Shown: positions 1-8,971, counted from the first letter of the stretch. The stretch is DNA of 64,000 nucleotides from Rhodobacter aestuarii (GCF_900156655.1 NZ_FTOG01000007.1:62001-126000), one strand, 5' to 3'. Translations and numbers: made by a program. Notes: generated by a model from the sequence alone, not told the origin.

Positions 1-2530
1 CGCGGGCGGCGACATCGGCTTCGGCCAAGGTCATCGGCAGTTTCATCGCCACCGGCACGCCCAGTTGCGCACGCGAAGACCGGATTTCCTCGATCAGGCC
101 GATCACCCAGTTCATCTCCCGGTCGGCGGCGTCATCAACCAGTTCCGCGCCATAGCTCGGCCAGTCGCCATGAACGAGCATTTTTGCCCGCTCGCCGGTC
201 AGGCCCCACAGCTCTTCGGTGATAAACGGCATGATCGGGTGCAGCAGCGTGTAGCACTGATCGAGCACCCAACGCATGGTGGCGCGGGTTTCCTCGGCCT
301 CGTCACTGTCAAAGAGCGGCTTGGCAAATTCCACATACCAGTCGCAGACCTTGCCCCAGACAAAGGCATAAAGTGCATTGGCCGCATCGTTGAAGCGATA
401 GCTTTCAAAGGCCGCATCGACGGTTTCACGCACTTTCGCGGTTTCGCCGATGATCCATTTGTTCACCGTATGGCTGGGCTGGGGCACACCGACCACCGCC
501 GGGCCTTCAAACACGCCATTCATTTCCGCAAAGCGGGTCGCGTTCCAAAGCTTGGTGCCAAAGTTGCGATAGCCCGCGATCCGGTCTTTCGAGAGTTTCA
601 GCACCCCCCCGATGGCCGCCATCGAGGCATTGGTGAAGCGCAGCGCATCCGCGCCGTATTCATCAATGATTTCGAGCGGGTCGATCACATTGCCCGCCGT
701 TTTCGACATCTTCTTGCCCTTCTCGTCACGGACAAGCTGGTGCAGGTAAACGGTGTGGAACGGGATTTTCCCCGTCACCGCTAGCTGCATCATCATCATC
801 CGGGCGACCCAGAAGAACAGGATGTCAAAGCCCGTCACCAGCACATCGGTCGGGAAGTATTTCGCCATTTCCGGCGTATCTTCCGGCCAGCCCAGCGTGC
901 CGATCGGCCAGAGGCCCGAGGAGAACCACGTGTCGAGCACGTCGGGGTCGCGGGTCAGCACCTTGCCGGGGGCCATCGCCTGCGCTTCGGCTTCAGACGG
1001 GGCGCAATAGTGGTTGCCCTCTTCGTCATACCACACCGGAATCTGATGCCCCCACCAAAGCTGGCGCGAGATGCACCACGGCTCGATGTTTTCAAGCCAG
1101 TGGTAATAGGTCTTCTCGCCCGCCTCGGGCATGATTTTGGTGGTGCCATTGCGCACAGCGTCGAGCGCCGGGCCCACGACCTTTTCGGCATCCACATACC
1201 ATTGGTCGGTCAGCATCGGCTCGATCACGACCTTGGAGCGGTCGCCAAAGGGCTGCATGATCGGCTTGTTCTCAACGTAAGGAACCAGCGTCTCGACCTC
1301 ATTGCCCTCGTCATCTTTGACCGTGGCTTTGGTCATCACCGCCAGACCTTCGGCGTTGATTTGCGCCACAACGGCTTTGCGCGCCTCCATCCGGTCCAGT
1401 CCGCGCAGTTCCTCGGGGATCAGGTTGAGCGTATCAATCTCGGCCTCGGTGAACGCCGCCCCTTTCGAGATTTCCATCGCCCGTTTGGCGCACTCTTCAT
1501 AGCTCGCCCCATCGGCGCGCATCGCGCCTTTGGTATCCATCAGCCGATACATCGGCAGATTGCCGCGCTTGGCGACCTGATAGTCGTTGAAGTCATGGGC
1601 GCCAGTGATCTTCACCGCACCCGAGCCAAAGGTCGGATCGGGGTATTCGTCGGTGATGATCGGGATCAGGCGGCGGTGTTCCTTCGGGCCGACCGGAATT
1701 TCACACAGCATCCCCACAATCGGCGCATAACGTTCATCAGACGGATGCACCGCCACCGCGCCATCGCCCAGCATGGTTTCAGGGCGCGTCGTGGCGATGG
1801 AAATATAATCGCGCGTCTCGCGCAGGGTTACATTCCCGTCTTCGTCTTTCTCGACATATTCATAGGTCGCGCCATTCGCGAGCGGGTATTTGAAGTGCCA
1901 CATATGGCCGGCAACTTCGATATTCTCGACCTCAAGATCCGAAATTGCGGTTTCAAAATGGGGATCCCAGTTCACCAGCCGCTTGCCGCGGTAGATGAGG
2001 CCCTTGTTATACATATCGACAAAGACCTTGATCACCGCATCGTGGAAGTTACCTTCCTCGCCTGCCGGGGCGTTTTCGGCGCCCGACATGGTGAAAGCGT
2101 TGCGCGACCAGTCACACGATGAGCCAAGGCGCTTAAGCTGGTTGATGATGGTGGAGCCGTATTTGCCCTTCCACTCCCAGACCTTTTCCAAGAATGCATC
2201 GCGGCCCAGTTCAGCGCGCGAAGGTTGCCCGGTTTTCGCCAGTTCCTTTTCCACCATCAATTGGGTGGCAATGCCCGCATGGTCTTGGCCCGGCTGCCAC
2301 AGCGTGTCGAAGCCGCGCATCCGGTGCCAGCGGATCAAGATATCTTGCACCGTGTTGTTGAAGGCATGACCGACATGAAGCGCGCCCGTTACGTTGGGCG
2401 GCGGGATCATGATGCAGAAGGTTTCCGGGCGCGAGGCATTGGCGCCCGCTTTGAAAGCGCCCGCCTCTTCCCATTTCGCATAAAGCCGCGGCTCGGCGGC
2501 GCGCGCGTCAAAGGTCTTTTCCATCGTCAT
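1..2530 (-). CDS. valS: valyl-tRNA synthetase (3' end cut by window edge)
   Basis: Class I aminoacyl-tRNA synthetase that charges tRNA-Val in the cytoplasm. The first 843 codons are visible; the C-terminal end lies beyond position 1. The HIGH-type signature appears as HVGH at residues 52-55, in the context [14 protein letters not shown], and the KMSKS loop as KKMSKTAGN near residue 605. Between them lie the editing (CP1) region and the tryptophan-rich catalytic segment ending in WWGHQIPVW. The start at 2530 is chosen because a purine-rich ribosome site (AAAGGAC) lies just upstream; a second ATG two codons later is possible. Long opposite-strand ORFs across this gene are shadows of its codon usage. 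Identity is certain; only the missing end cannot be described. Confidence 0.97.
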   Translation of the reverse strand, partial: MTMEKTFDARAAEPRLYAKWEEAGAFKAGANASRPETFCIMIPPPNVTGALHVGHAFNNTVQDILIRWHRMRGFDTLWQPGQDHAGIATQLMVEKELAKTGQPSRAELGRDAFLEKVWEWKGKYGSTIINQLKRLGSSCDWSRNAFTMSGAENAPAGEEGNFHDAVIKVFVDMYNKGLIYRGKRLVNWDPHFETAISDLEVENIEVAGHMWHFKYPLANGATYEYVEKDEDGNVTLRETRDYISIATTRPETMLGDGAVAVHPSDERYAPIVGMLCEIPVGPKEHRRLIPIITDEYPDPTFGSGAVKITGAHDFNDYQVAKRGNLPMYRLMDTKGAMRADGASYEECAKRAMEISKGAAFTEAEIDTLNLIPEELRGLDRMEARKAVVAQINAEGLAVMTKATVKDDEGNEVETLVPYVENKPIMQPFGDRSKVVIEPMLTDQWYVDAEKVVGPALDAVRNGTTKIMPEAGEKTYYHWLENIEPWCISRQLWWGHQIPVWYDEEGNHYCAPSEAEAQAMAPGKVLTRDPDVLDTWFSSGLWPIGTLGWPEDTPEMAKYFPTDVLVTGFDILFFWVARMMMMQLAVTGKIPFHTVYLHQLVRDEKGKKMSKTAGNVIDPLEIIDEYGADALRFTNASMAAIGGVLKLSKDRIAGYRNFGTKLWNATRFAEMNGVFEGPAVVGVPQPSHTVNKWIIGETAKVRETVDAAFESYRFNDAANALYAFVWGKVCDWYVEFAKPLFDSDEAEETRATMRWVLDQCYTLLHPIMPFITEELWGLTGERAKMLVHGDWPSYGAELVDDAADREMNWVIGLIEEIRSSRAQLGVPVAMKLPMTLAEADVAAR

Positions 2531-2620
2531 CGGTCTGTCCTTTCAGGGCTTGACGCTCTTTAGCGCGCGCACCTTCTAAGGAAAAGCCTCCGAGACGGTT
2601 TGCCCCAAGGATTAGCTGCT

Positions 2621-3398
2621 TTACCGACTGCGGGCCACCAGCGCGAAGATCGCGCCTTGGGGGTCTTTGACCGTCGCGGTGAAGGCCGTGCCGGGCACCT
2701 CTATCGGGCCGCGCAGCACCGCGCTACCAAGTCGGGTGACCTGTTCAAGCGCGGGGCGGAGCGCAGGCACGCTAAAATAGGGCAGCCAATGCGGCGGCGG
2801 TGTGCAATCGCCCGCGCCAAGGCCCATCGCGCCGCCAATGCGGGTGCCCTCATGCGCGAAAACAAAATAGGTGCCTGCGCGGCCTGCGGGAAATTGCATA
2901 TTGCGCCGCCAGCCAAAGAGCTTGCGGTAAAACTCCAACCCTTCAACCGGGTCCGGGCAGGTAAGGTCAAGCCATGTGCCATGCCCGGGGTTGCGTTGAT
3001 CCCATGCGCTACTGGGGCTTGGCGGGTCCATTGGTTCGAGTTGCATGATGCCGATCATTGCGCCTTGTGGGTCGCCCAAAATCGCGAAGCGCCCGGTGCC
3101 GGGAATGTCGGTCGGCTCTTTCCAGACCTTGCCGCCCAAATCTGCGCAAAGCTGGGCGGTCGCCACAATTCTCGACCGAAATATAGATCATCCAATTGGG
3201 CGGCGTGCCCGGTGGGCAAACGTCCAGCGGCAGGCCGCCTGCGACCATATCTTTGCCCGCACTGGCCAAACGGTAATCTAGGCCCTCCATCCCCGCGCTG
3301 GTCCAGTTCCATCCTAAAATCGGGCCATAAAACGCCTGCGCGGCATCCAGATCGGCCACTGAAAGCTCAAACCAACAAGGAAGACCGTGAAAGGACAT
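2621..3398 (-). pseudogene. VOC (glyoxalase/bleomycin-resistance) family protein, frameshifted
   Basis: Two adjacent reading frames together make one two-domain VOC protein. The N-terminal part starts at 3398 (MSFHGLPCWFELSVADL, after a CAGGAGA ribosome site) and is intact to about 3172. The C-terminal part continues in another frame to the stop at 2621. Deleting one base of the AA pair at 3169-3170 (plus strand) joins them as ISVENVATAQLCADLGGKVW, which reads naturally for the family. Each half carries a beta-alpha-beta-beta-beta VOC unit, as in the two-domain PhnB/YdfO-like proteins. These bind a metal and act on small electrophiles or antibiotics; the substrate cannot be guessed. The extra base is either a real inactivating mutation or an assembly error. 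Confidence 0.8.
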
Positions 3399-3465
3399 GG
3401 CATTCTCCTGAAAACAGAACGCCAACCTAGCACGATTCGCGGCACGCCTTTACGACAGCTTTGGC

Positions 3466-3897
3466 TCAGACGGCGCGGTCGAGTTTGGTGCTGAGATGGA
3501 TCAGGCTTTCGGAGCTTTTGATCCCCTGCATTTCGCCGATTTGGTCGAGCACCTCATCAAGCTGCATGGTCGAATTGGAGGCGACTTGCAGCAAAAGGTC
3601 GATCCGGCCTGAGGTGGTGGAAATGCGCTCCACCTCTGGAATGGCGCGCAGCCGGGTCAAAATGGCGGCCTGAGCGCGCGGCTCAATCATCAGCAAAACG
3701 GTGGCGCGCAATCGCCCCGCGCGCGCGGCTTCACCCAGCTTGACGGTGTAGCCCGCGATCACCCCGGTGACCTCAAGCCGCTCAATCCGCGCCTGAATCG
3801 TGGAGCGTGCCACCTTCAACTTGCGCGCCAAAGTGGCCACCGAAATCCGCGCATCGCCGGACAGAAGCCCCAGAATTGCCTTGTCGAGTTCGTCCAT
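3466..3897 (-). CDS. Lrp/AsnC family transcriptional regulator
   Basis: Small feast/famine regulator of 143 residues, the normal family length. The N-terminal helix-turn-helix is clear (DELDKAILGLLSGDARIS, then the recognition helix in VARSTIQARIERLE), followed by a RAM/ACT-like effector domain with the segment RISTTSGRIDLLLQV. Such proteins form octamers that bind an amino acid and repress or activate nearby genes. It is divergent from the ornithine decarboxylase gene across 227 bp, which makes that gene its most likely target; this is inference from position. The start ATG at 3897 opens directly with the MDELDK motif typical of the family. Confidence 0.92.
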   Translation of the reverse strand: MDELDKAILGLLSGDARISVATLARKLKVARSTIQARIERLEVTGVIAGYTVKLGEAARAGRLRATVLLMIEPRAQAAILTRLRAIPEVERISTTSGRIDLLLQVASNSTMQLDEVLDQIGEMQGIKSSESLIHLSTKLDRAV

Positions 3898-4124
3898 TTT
3901 GCAACACCAGCAGATTGACCGGAATTTTCGTCATTATAACGACGATACGCGCCATTTCTATTCTTTTGATCGGTGAAAATGTGCATCATATCGCGCAGAC
4001 TGAGAAGACAGGGAAAGGGCGGCTCATACGCACCTGGCCTGGTTGGTTGAAACGCTGTAAGCGTCTCCCGACCCGTAAAGCCGGGGCAAGAGGTGGCTGC
4101 AATTCTGTTGGCGAGGAGAAGCCG
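3898..4124 (+). promoter_or_regulatory. structured leader of ornithine decarboxylase, speF-motif candidate
   Basis: This 227-bp stretch separates the Lrp gene from ornithine decarboxylase. Its second half folds readily: ACGCT-GTA-AGCGT (4052-4064), CCCG-TAAAGC-CGGG (4072-4085), and a long-range CACCT (4031-4035) with AGGTG (4091-4095) that would enclose both. A short ORF (3979-4050) ends exactly where the first hairpin begins. A cis-acting RNA called the speF motif is known upstream of ornithine decarboxylase genes in Alphaproteobacteria, and position and structure fit it. I could not run a covariance search, so the assignment is provisional. The gene's own ribosome site (GAGGAGAAG) follows at 4113-4121. 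Confidence 0.55.
3979..4050 (+). CDS. possible upstream leader peptide (23 codons) before ornithine decarboxylase
   Basis: A short ORF with an ATG at 3979 and TGA at 4048-4050 encodes 23 residues: a basic stretch SRRLRRQGKG, then SYAPGLVG at the end. Its stop lies two bases before the ACGCT/AGCGT hairpin, the arrangement expected of a leader peptide whose translation controls RNA folding. Polyamine-pathway leaders that sense ornithine by ribosome arrest are known upstream of speF in enterobacteria, but this peptide shows no obvious similarity to them. The ribosome site is weak (CGGTG), which lowers confidence. It could equally be a chance ORF within a conserved RNA. Confidence 0.35.
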   Translation: MCIISRRLRRQGKGGSYAPGLVG

Positions 4125-5270
4125 ATGGGACTGTCGAAGACTATCTGGGCGAACCCGTCCGAAATCATCCGCACGAAACAGCCCGATCACCCGGTGCTCG
4201 TGTTTTCCCCTGAGATCCTACAAACGACCGCGCGCCGGTTTTTGCGCGGTTTTCCGGGGCTGGTCACCTATGCGGTGAAATCGAACCCCGATGAGATGGT
4301 GATCGAAAACCTTGTGACGGCGGGCATTCGCGGGTTTGACGTGGCCTCGCCCGCCGAGATCGACATGATCCGCCGTATCGCGCCGGGGGCTGCGCTGCAT
4401 TACCACAATCCGGTGCGTGGCCGCGATGAGATCGCTCATGCGGTGCGCGCTGGGGTGAAAACTTGGTCGGTCGATTCGCGGTCTGAGTTGGAAAAACTGA
4501 TCGAGATGGTTCCCGCCGAGGGCTGCGAGATTTCGGTTCGCTTCAAGCTTCCGGTGCAAGGTGCGGCCTATAATTTTGGCGCGAAGTTCGGCGCCACCGC
4601 GGAGATGGCGGCGGACCTGCTTGCCCGTGCGGCTGAAGCGGGGTTCACCCCCTCGCTGACCTTCCACCCGGGCACGCAATGTACCGATCCGATGGCATGG
4701 GATGCCTATATCCGCACGGCTGCCGAGATTTGCCGCAGCGCGGGTGTGCAGGCGCATCGGCTCAACGTTGGTGGCGGTTTCCCGAACCATCGTACCCCCG
4801 GCCCGGCACCTAAGCTTGAAGATATCTTCGCACTGATCGACCGCGTGGCAACCGAAGCCTTTGGCGACGCCCGTCCCGCGCTTGTGTGCGAACCCGGTCG
4901 TGGTCTGGTGGGCGATGCTTTCACCCATATCACCCGCGTCAAAGCTTTGCGCGATGATCTGCATGTCTTCTTGAATGACGGGATCTATGGCGGGCTCGCG
5001 GAACTGCCGCTGGTGGGGAATATCGAGCGCGTCGATGTGGTCTCGCCGATGGGCGTGATGCGCTCGGGCGACACGATTGAACGCATCGTCTTCGGCCCGA
5101 CCTGCGATTCGGTGGATCGCCTGCCGAGCGAACTGCCCCTGCCGACCACGCTCGAAGAAGGCGATTTCCTCCTATTTCACGGGATGGGGGCCTATTCCTC
5201 GGCCACCAACACCCGGTTCAACGGGTTTGGTCAGATGGAAATCGTCACCGCTTTGTCTTTGCGTGGTTGA
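4125..5270 (+). CDS. ornithine/lysine decarboxylase, fold-III PLP type
   Basis: Pyridoxal-phosphate enzyme of the alanine-racemase fold that decarboxylates ornithine (possibly also lysine) to putrescine, the first step of polyamine synthesis. At 381 residues it is the short eukaryote-like type. The PLP lysine is K52 in TYAVKSN; the phosphate-binding GGGFP lies near residue 220; CEPGRGLVG is near residue 255; the catalytic cysteine is in FGPTCDSVD near residue 326; and the dimer-interface motif HGMGAYSSA follows. The start at 4125 has a strong GAGGAGAAG ribosome site. The reading frame is open far upstream, but nothing there resembles the family. A structured leader and a divergent Lrp gene suggest control by ornithine or polyamine level. 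Substrate choice between ornithine and lysine is not settled by sequence reading. Confidence 0.93.
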   Translation: MGLSKTIWANPSEIIRTKQPDHPVLVFSPEILQTTARRFLRGFPGLVTYAVKSNPDEMVIENLVTAGIRGFDVASPAEIDMIRRIAPGAALHYHNPVRGRDEIAHAVRAGVKTWSVDSRSELEKLIEMVPAEGCEISVRFKLPVQGAAYNFGAKFGATAEMAADLLARAAEAGFTPSLTFHPGTQCTDPMAWDAYIRTAAEICRSAGVQAHRLNVGGGFPNHRTPGPAPKLEDIFALIDRVATEAFGDARPALVCEPGRGLVGDAFTHITRVKALRDDLHVFLNDGIYGGLAELPLVGNIERVDVVSPMGVMRSGDTIERIVFGPTCDSVDRLPSELPLPTTLEEGDFLLFHGMGAYSSATNTRFNGFGQMEIVTALSLRG

Positions 5271-5386
5271 CGAAAAGGCCACACCTTTGGGTTGCGCGTG
5301 ACACTTTGCCGCGATCGTAATTGAGAGTTAACGGCCTTGCCCTACAGTGAAGGAGGCGAGGTCGTTTTCCTTTTGCGAGTGGTGTC

Positions 5387-6496
5387 ATGGTTGCCCTGTT
5401 CCAACGCCTTGTCGGACGCACGCGGCATGAAGACCGTGCCGCGTGCGCACCGACCATCAGCCCCCGGCGCCCTGCGCGGGGCCCTGTGGATCATGTTGTT
5501 CTTTTGGATGGAACGCTTGGGTCGCTGAACCCGATGCGGCGCACCTCGATTGGGATTCTTTACCTCTACCTACGCGGGAGCCTGCCGCGCGCCTCGCTTT
5601 ATTATGGGCGGGGGCTGCGCTATCGCGCTTGGCGCGACCTTAAAGACGTTTGGCTTGGCTGGGGCGTCGAGGCGCAGATCATGCGGGCCTATGGCTGGCT
5701 GGCAATGCGCTACCGTCCCGGCGACCGGATTTTTTTGCTGGGCTATTCGCGCGGCGCTTTCGCGGCGCGTTCGCTGGCTGGGCTGATCGACAAGGTGGGC
5801 CTTCTGAAGGCAAGCGCGGCGACGGAACGCAACGTGCTGCAAGCTTGGCGCCACTACATGGCGGGCGTTGGTTCTGACGCTTTTCGTGAGAGAAACTGCC
5901 ATCGTACAACGCGCATCGAGATGGTGGGGGTCTTCGATACCGTGGCAGCGCTTGGCCCGCGTTTTCCATTTCGCACCGCAAGCAGCGCGGCGCGGGTCGA
6001 TTTCCACGACCACGATCTAGGCCCCTCGGTTCGGCATGGTTTTCAGGCCTTGGCGCTGCATGAAACCCGGCAAGTCTTGGCGCCCCTTATGTGGAATCGC
6101 GAAGAAACGGGCGCGCATCGGATCGAGCAGGTTTGGTTTCGGGGCTGCCACGCCGATATTGGCGGACAATTGGCCGGGGAGGAGCGCGCGCGCCCGCTTG
6201 CCAATATTCCGCTGGTTTGGATGATGGAGCGCGCCGAGGGGCTTGGGTTGGAACTGCCCTTCAACTGGCGGGCCAATTTCCCTCGGGATGCCGCTGCGCC
6301 CTCGGTGGGCAGTTGGGGCGGTTGGGGGAAAACCTCGCTTTTGCGCGCGCCGCGGGTGGTGCATCGCTGTGCGTCCGAACGGATTCACGAAACCGCCTTG
6401 GCGGCGCGGCGCGAATGGTGGCTGAAAATCCTGCCGCTGCCAAAGCGTCAGCCCGGTGCCGCCATGACCAGACAAGTGGCCGTGCCAAGGGCATAG
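5387..6496 (+). CDS. DUF2235 alpha/beta-hydrolase family protein
   Basis: A 369-residue protein of the DUF2235 family (uncharacterised alpha/beta hydrolases, related to the Tle1 phospholipase effectors). The start of the hydrolase core is HVVLLDGTLGSLN; the nucleophile elbow is GYSRGAFAARS (G-x-S-x-G), followed by a VGVFDTVAALG strand where the family carries its acidic residue, and by CHADIGG, a likely catalytic histidine. There is no signal peptide or type VI secretion gene nearby, so an effector role is unlikely from context. The ORF's last 49 bases overlap the convergent thioesterase gene. The start at 5387 is the first reasonable ATG. Substrate is unknown. Confidence 0.82.
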   Translation: MVALFQRLVGRTRHEDRAACAPTISPRRPARGPVDHVVLLDGTLGSLNPMRRTSIGILYLYLRGSLPRASLYYGRGLRYRAWRDLKDVWLGWGVEAQIMRAYGWLAMRYRPGDRIFLLGYSRGAFAARSLAGLIDKVGLLKASAATERNVLQAWRHYMAGVGSDAFRERNCHRTTRIEMVGVFDTVAALGPRFPFRTASSAARVDFHDHDLGPSVRHGFQALALHETRQVLAPLMWNREETGAHRIEQVWFRGCHADIGGQLAGEERARPLANIPLVWMMERAEGLGLELPFNWRANFPRDAAAPSVGSWGGWGKTSLLRAPRVVHRCASERIHETALAARREWWLKILPLPKRQPGAAMTRQVAVPRA

Positions 6497-6939
6497 GTCT
6501 TGCCATCCTTGGCGCCGCGAATTTCGCCCCGTGCGACGCCGGTCGAACGCCCAATATGTTCCAGCCGCCCCACGGCCACCACTTCGGTGCCCAAGGGAAT
6601 GGCGCGTAGCATATTCATTTTGAGTTCCAGCGTCGTTTGTACCTGACCGGGCTGAAGGCCGGTGATCACCGCGCACGTCAGGCAGGTATCCAGCAAAACG
6701 CCATACCAGCCACCATGCACGCCGCCAAAAGCGTTGGTGTGGTCGTGGTGCGGCATGCCGGTCAGTTCTACCAGCCCGGGGTCGACCTTGCTGATCCAGT
6801 AATTACAGCCACGCGCAAAGGTGGTGGAGGGCACCTCGCCCGCCATCATCTTGCGCACATAGTCGAGCCCCGACATTTGCCCCACTTCGGACAGAGGCAA
6901 GAAGTCTGCGGCGGTTTCAGCGAATTTCTGCGTGGTCAT
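6448..6939 (-). CDS. PaaI-like hotdog-fold thioesterase
   Basis: A 163-residue acyl-CoA thioesterase of the hotdog fold. The hallmark helix is HTNAFGGVHGGWYGVLLDT (family HGG motif), followed by the strands TTLELKMNMLRAIP and RSTGVARGEIRGAKDGK. Members hydrolyse CoA thioesters of aromatic or medium-chain acids. The start at 6939 is preferred over an upstream in-frame ATG because GGGGAGCC lies directly before it and the resulting protein has the usual family length. Convergent with and overlapping the DUF2235 gene by 49 bases. The natural substrate cannot be told from sequence. Confidence 0.87.
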   Translation of the reverse strand: MTTQKFAETAADFLPLSEVGQMSGLDYVRKMMAGEVPSTTFARGCNYWISKVDPGLVELTGMPHHDHTNAFGGVHGGWYGVLLDTCLTCAVITGLQPGQVQTTLELKMNMLRAIPLGTEVVAVGRLEHIGRSTGVARGEIRGAKDGKTYALGTATCLVMAAPG

Positions 6940-6984
6940 GGTGGCTCCCCTTTGATTTAGCCTGAACCGGGGCAGCCAAACGGA

Positions 6985-7006
6985 AAAGGGGGCCGAGGCC
7001 CCCTTT
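6985..7006 (-). terminator. Rho-independent terminator of metF
   Basis: A perfect 10-bp inverted repeat, AAAGGGGGCC / GGCCCCCTTT, around a two-base centre, followed on the minus strand by TTTTCCG. It lies 26 bases after the metF stop codon. Confidence 0.8.
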
Positions 7007-7031
7007 GAAAGTTTCGTTACGTCAGGTGCTT

Positions 7032-7898
7032 TCAGGCGACGTTTTCGAGCACGACACCGGGGTTGATGCGCAGCGCGTGGCACACTTCGCGGGTCATTTC
7101 GGGGCGGTTGAGCGTGTAGAAATGCAGCTCATCCACACCACCAGCAACCAAATTGTCGCAAAGCTCGGTGCACAGCGCGGTCGCCAGAAGCTGTTCGCGC
7201 CCATCACGGGTGGCGGTTTCAAACGCCTCTTCCACCCAAGCGGGGATCGAGGTGCCACAGCGCTTGGCAAAACCCTTCGCGCCTTTCCACGATTGGATCG
7301 GCAAAATGCCCGGAATGATCGGTGCGGTGATCCCTTCTTTCACGCAGGCATCGCGGAAGCGGAAGAAGGTCTCTGCCTCAAAGAAGAACTGAGTGATCGC
7401 CGAGGTCGCGCCCGCGTCGATTTTGCGCTTGAGCCAGCGCACATCGGCCATCGGGTCGGTGGCTTCCGGATGCGGCTCGGGATAGGCGCCGCAACGAATG
7501 TTGAAGCGGCCATCTTTCGCCAGCCATTCGATCAGCTCGACCGACGAGGCAAAGCCCTCGGGATGCGGGGTGAACCGATCTGCGCCTTTCGGCGGGTCGC
7601 CGCGCAGCGCGACGATCTCGGTCACGCCAACCTCGGCATAGGAATCGATGATCTCTTGGGTTTCGGCTTTCGTCGCGTCGACGCAGGTCAAATGCGCGGC
7701 GACATTGAGCCCATAATGCTCGTGGATCGTTTCCACCGCATCATGGGTCAATTTGCGGGTCGTGCCGCCAGCCCCGTAGGTGACCGAGGCAAACGTCGGG
7801 TTGAGAGGCGCCAGAACCTGCACCGTTTCCCACAGGCGGAACGACGCATCGAGGGTCTGCGGCGGGAAGAATTCAAAGCTGACTTTGGGCGTGGGCAT
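7032..7898 (-). CDS. metF: methylenetetrahydrofolate reductase
   Basis: FAD-dependent TIM-barrel enzyme that reduces 5,10-methylene-THF to 5-methyl-THF, the methyl donor for methionine synthesis. At 288 residues it has normal bacterial length. Family signatures are the N-terminal VSFEFFPPQT, the strand FASVTYGAGGTTR, and the folate/flavin segment ALRGDPPKG near residue 137. The start at 7898 has an AAAGGAC ribosome site. It is divergent from a LysR regulator that I read as MetR, the expected activator of met genes; the 89-bp gap holds two candidate operator sites. A strong terminator follows the gene. Confidence 0.96.
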   Translation of the reverse strand: MPTPKVSFEFFPPQTLDASFRLWETVQVLAPLNPTFASVTYGAGGTTRKLTHDAVETIHEHYGLNVAAHLTCVDATKAETQEIIDSYAEVGVTEIVALRGDPPKGADRFTPHPEGFASSVELIEWLAKDGRFNIRCGAYPEPHPEATDPMADVRWLKRKIDAGATSAITQFFFEAETFFRFRDACVKEGITAPIIPGILPIQSWKGAKGFAKRCGTSIPAWVEEAFETATRDGREQLLATALCTELCDNLVAGGVDELHFYTLNRPEMTREVCHALRINPGVVLENVA

Positions 7899-7941
7899 GT
7901 GACTGTCCTTTCGTTATCCCCTTGTCTCATATTCGAGCATG

Positions 7942-7975
7942 TGAAACAAACTCATAAAGTTCAAGATGGTCTTGA
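7942..7975. promoter_or_regulatory. candidate MetR operators between metF and metR
   Basis: Two elements lie in the divergent gap. TGAAACAAACTCA at 7942-7954 matches the enterobacterial MetR box (TGAA-N5-TTCA) with one mismatch. TCAAGA-TGG-TCTTGA at 7961-7975 is a perfect 6-bp inverted repeat with a 3-base spacer, the geometry of a LysR-type site. Both would sit within the promoters of the two genes. Confidence 0.5.
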
Positions 7976-7987
7976 GGTTGGTTCATA

Positions 7988-8893
7988 ATGCACTTGGAGT
8001 TCCGTCACCTGCGCACGATCAAAGCGATCCATGACGCGGGTGGATTGGCTAAAGCGGCAGATATTTTGCACATCACGCAAAGCGCGCTTAGCCATCAGGT
8101 GAAGGGGCTCGAAGAACAAGCGGGGGTCGAGCTTTTTGCCCGCCGTTCCAAACCGTTGCGCCTATCGGCGGCGGGGCTGAAATTGCTTCGGCTTGCCGAA
8201 CGCATCCTGCCTGAAATTGAGGCAACCGAGGCGGAATTTGCCGCGATCCGACAAGGCCGTGTGGGGCGGCTTCACATCGCGATTGAGTGCCACGCCTGTT
8301 ATGATTGGCTGTTTCCAGTGCTTGAGGCTTTTCGTCGCGCCTGGCCCGATATCGACATCGACATCCGTCCGGGACTCGCTTTCAACGCACTGCCCGCGCT
8401 GGCCCGCGAAGAGGTGGATCTGGTGATTTCATCAGACCCGGAGAAGCTCGAGGGCATCACCTTCAACCCGCTTTTCGACTATTCGCCCACCTTCATTGCG
8501 GCGGCGCATTCGCCGCTGGCCGAAAAGCCCTTTGTGGTGGCGGAAGACTTTGTCGATCAGACGCTGATCACCTATCCGATCGACCGCGCCCGGTCGGATG
8601 TGTTTTCGCTTCTGTTGACGCCCGCGCGAGTGACGCCCAAAGCGCACCGCCAAGTCGAACTTACGGCGGTGATCTTGATGTTGGTCGCCTCGGGTCGTGG
8701 CGTGGCGGTGCTGCCCGACTGGGTGCTGCGCGAGGTGAAATACCAACCCGATTACATTACCAAACCGGTGACGGAAAACGGCTTGACCAAGCGCCTCTAT
8801 GCCGCGACCCGCGCCGAGGATATTGCGGAACCCTATATGGCGCATTTCCTGCGGCTCGCGCGGACAGAACCGGTCAAGCTGCAACGCGCCTGA
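7988..8893 (+). CDS. metR: LysR family regulator, MetR-like
   Basis: LysR-type activator of 301 residues, normal for the family. The winged helix-turn-helix occupies residues 1-60 (FRHLRTIKAIHDAGGLAKAA, then HITQSALSHQVKGLEEQAG), followed by the periplasmic-binding-protein-like effector domain. MetR binds homocysteine and activates metE, metF and related genes. The MetR assignment rests on divergence from metF, on effector-domain segments such as HIAIECHACYDWL, which match MetR proteins, and on the inverted repeats in the shared promoter. The ribosome site before the ATG at 7988 is weak. Confidence 0.88.
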   Translation: MHLEFRHLRTIKAIHDAGGLAKAADILHITQSALSHQVKGLEEQAGVELFARRSKPLRLSAAGLKLLRLAERILPEIEATEAEFAAIRQGRVGRLHIAIECHACYDWLFPVLEAFRRAWPDIDIDIRPGLAFNALPALAREEVDLVISSDPEKLEGITFNPLFDYSPTFIAAAHSPLAEKPFVVAEDFVDQTLITYPIDRARSDVFSLLLTPARVTPKAHRQVELTAVILMLVASGRGVAVLPDWVLREVKYQPDYITKPVTENGLTKRLYAATRAEDIAEPYMAHFLRLARTEPVKLQRA

Positions 8894-8971
8894 TGTAACG
8901 GGCACAATCTTGCGCGTGACGGGGGAGCCGGGGCGCGGTTAAATCGCGCCTTCACATCCCGCAAGGCTCCG

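Noticed and set aside
1010-2122. 370-codon plus-strand ORF opposite valS
   Set aside because: Antisense shadow of a certain gene, with no ribosome site or family motif.
8932-8950. GGCGCG/CGCGCC stem before the Fsr-like gene
   Set aside because: A six-base GC stem is expected by chance at this base composition, and nothing else supports a function.
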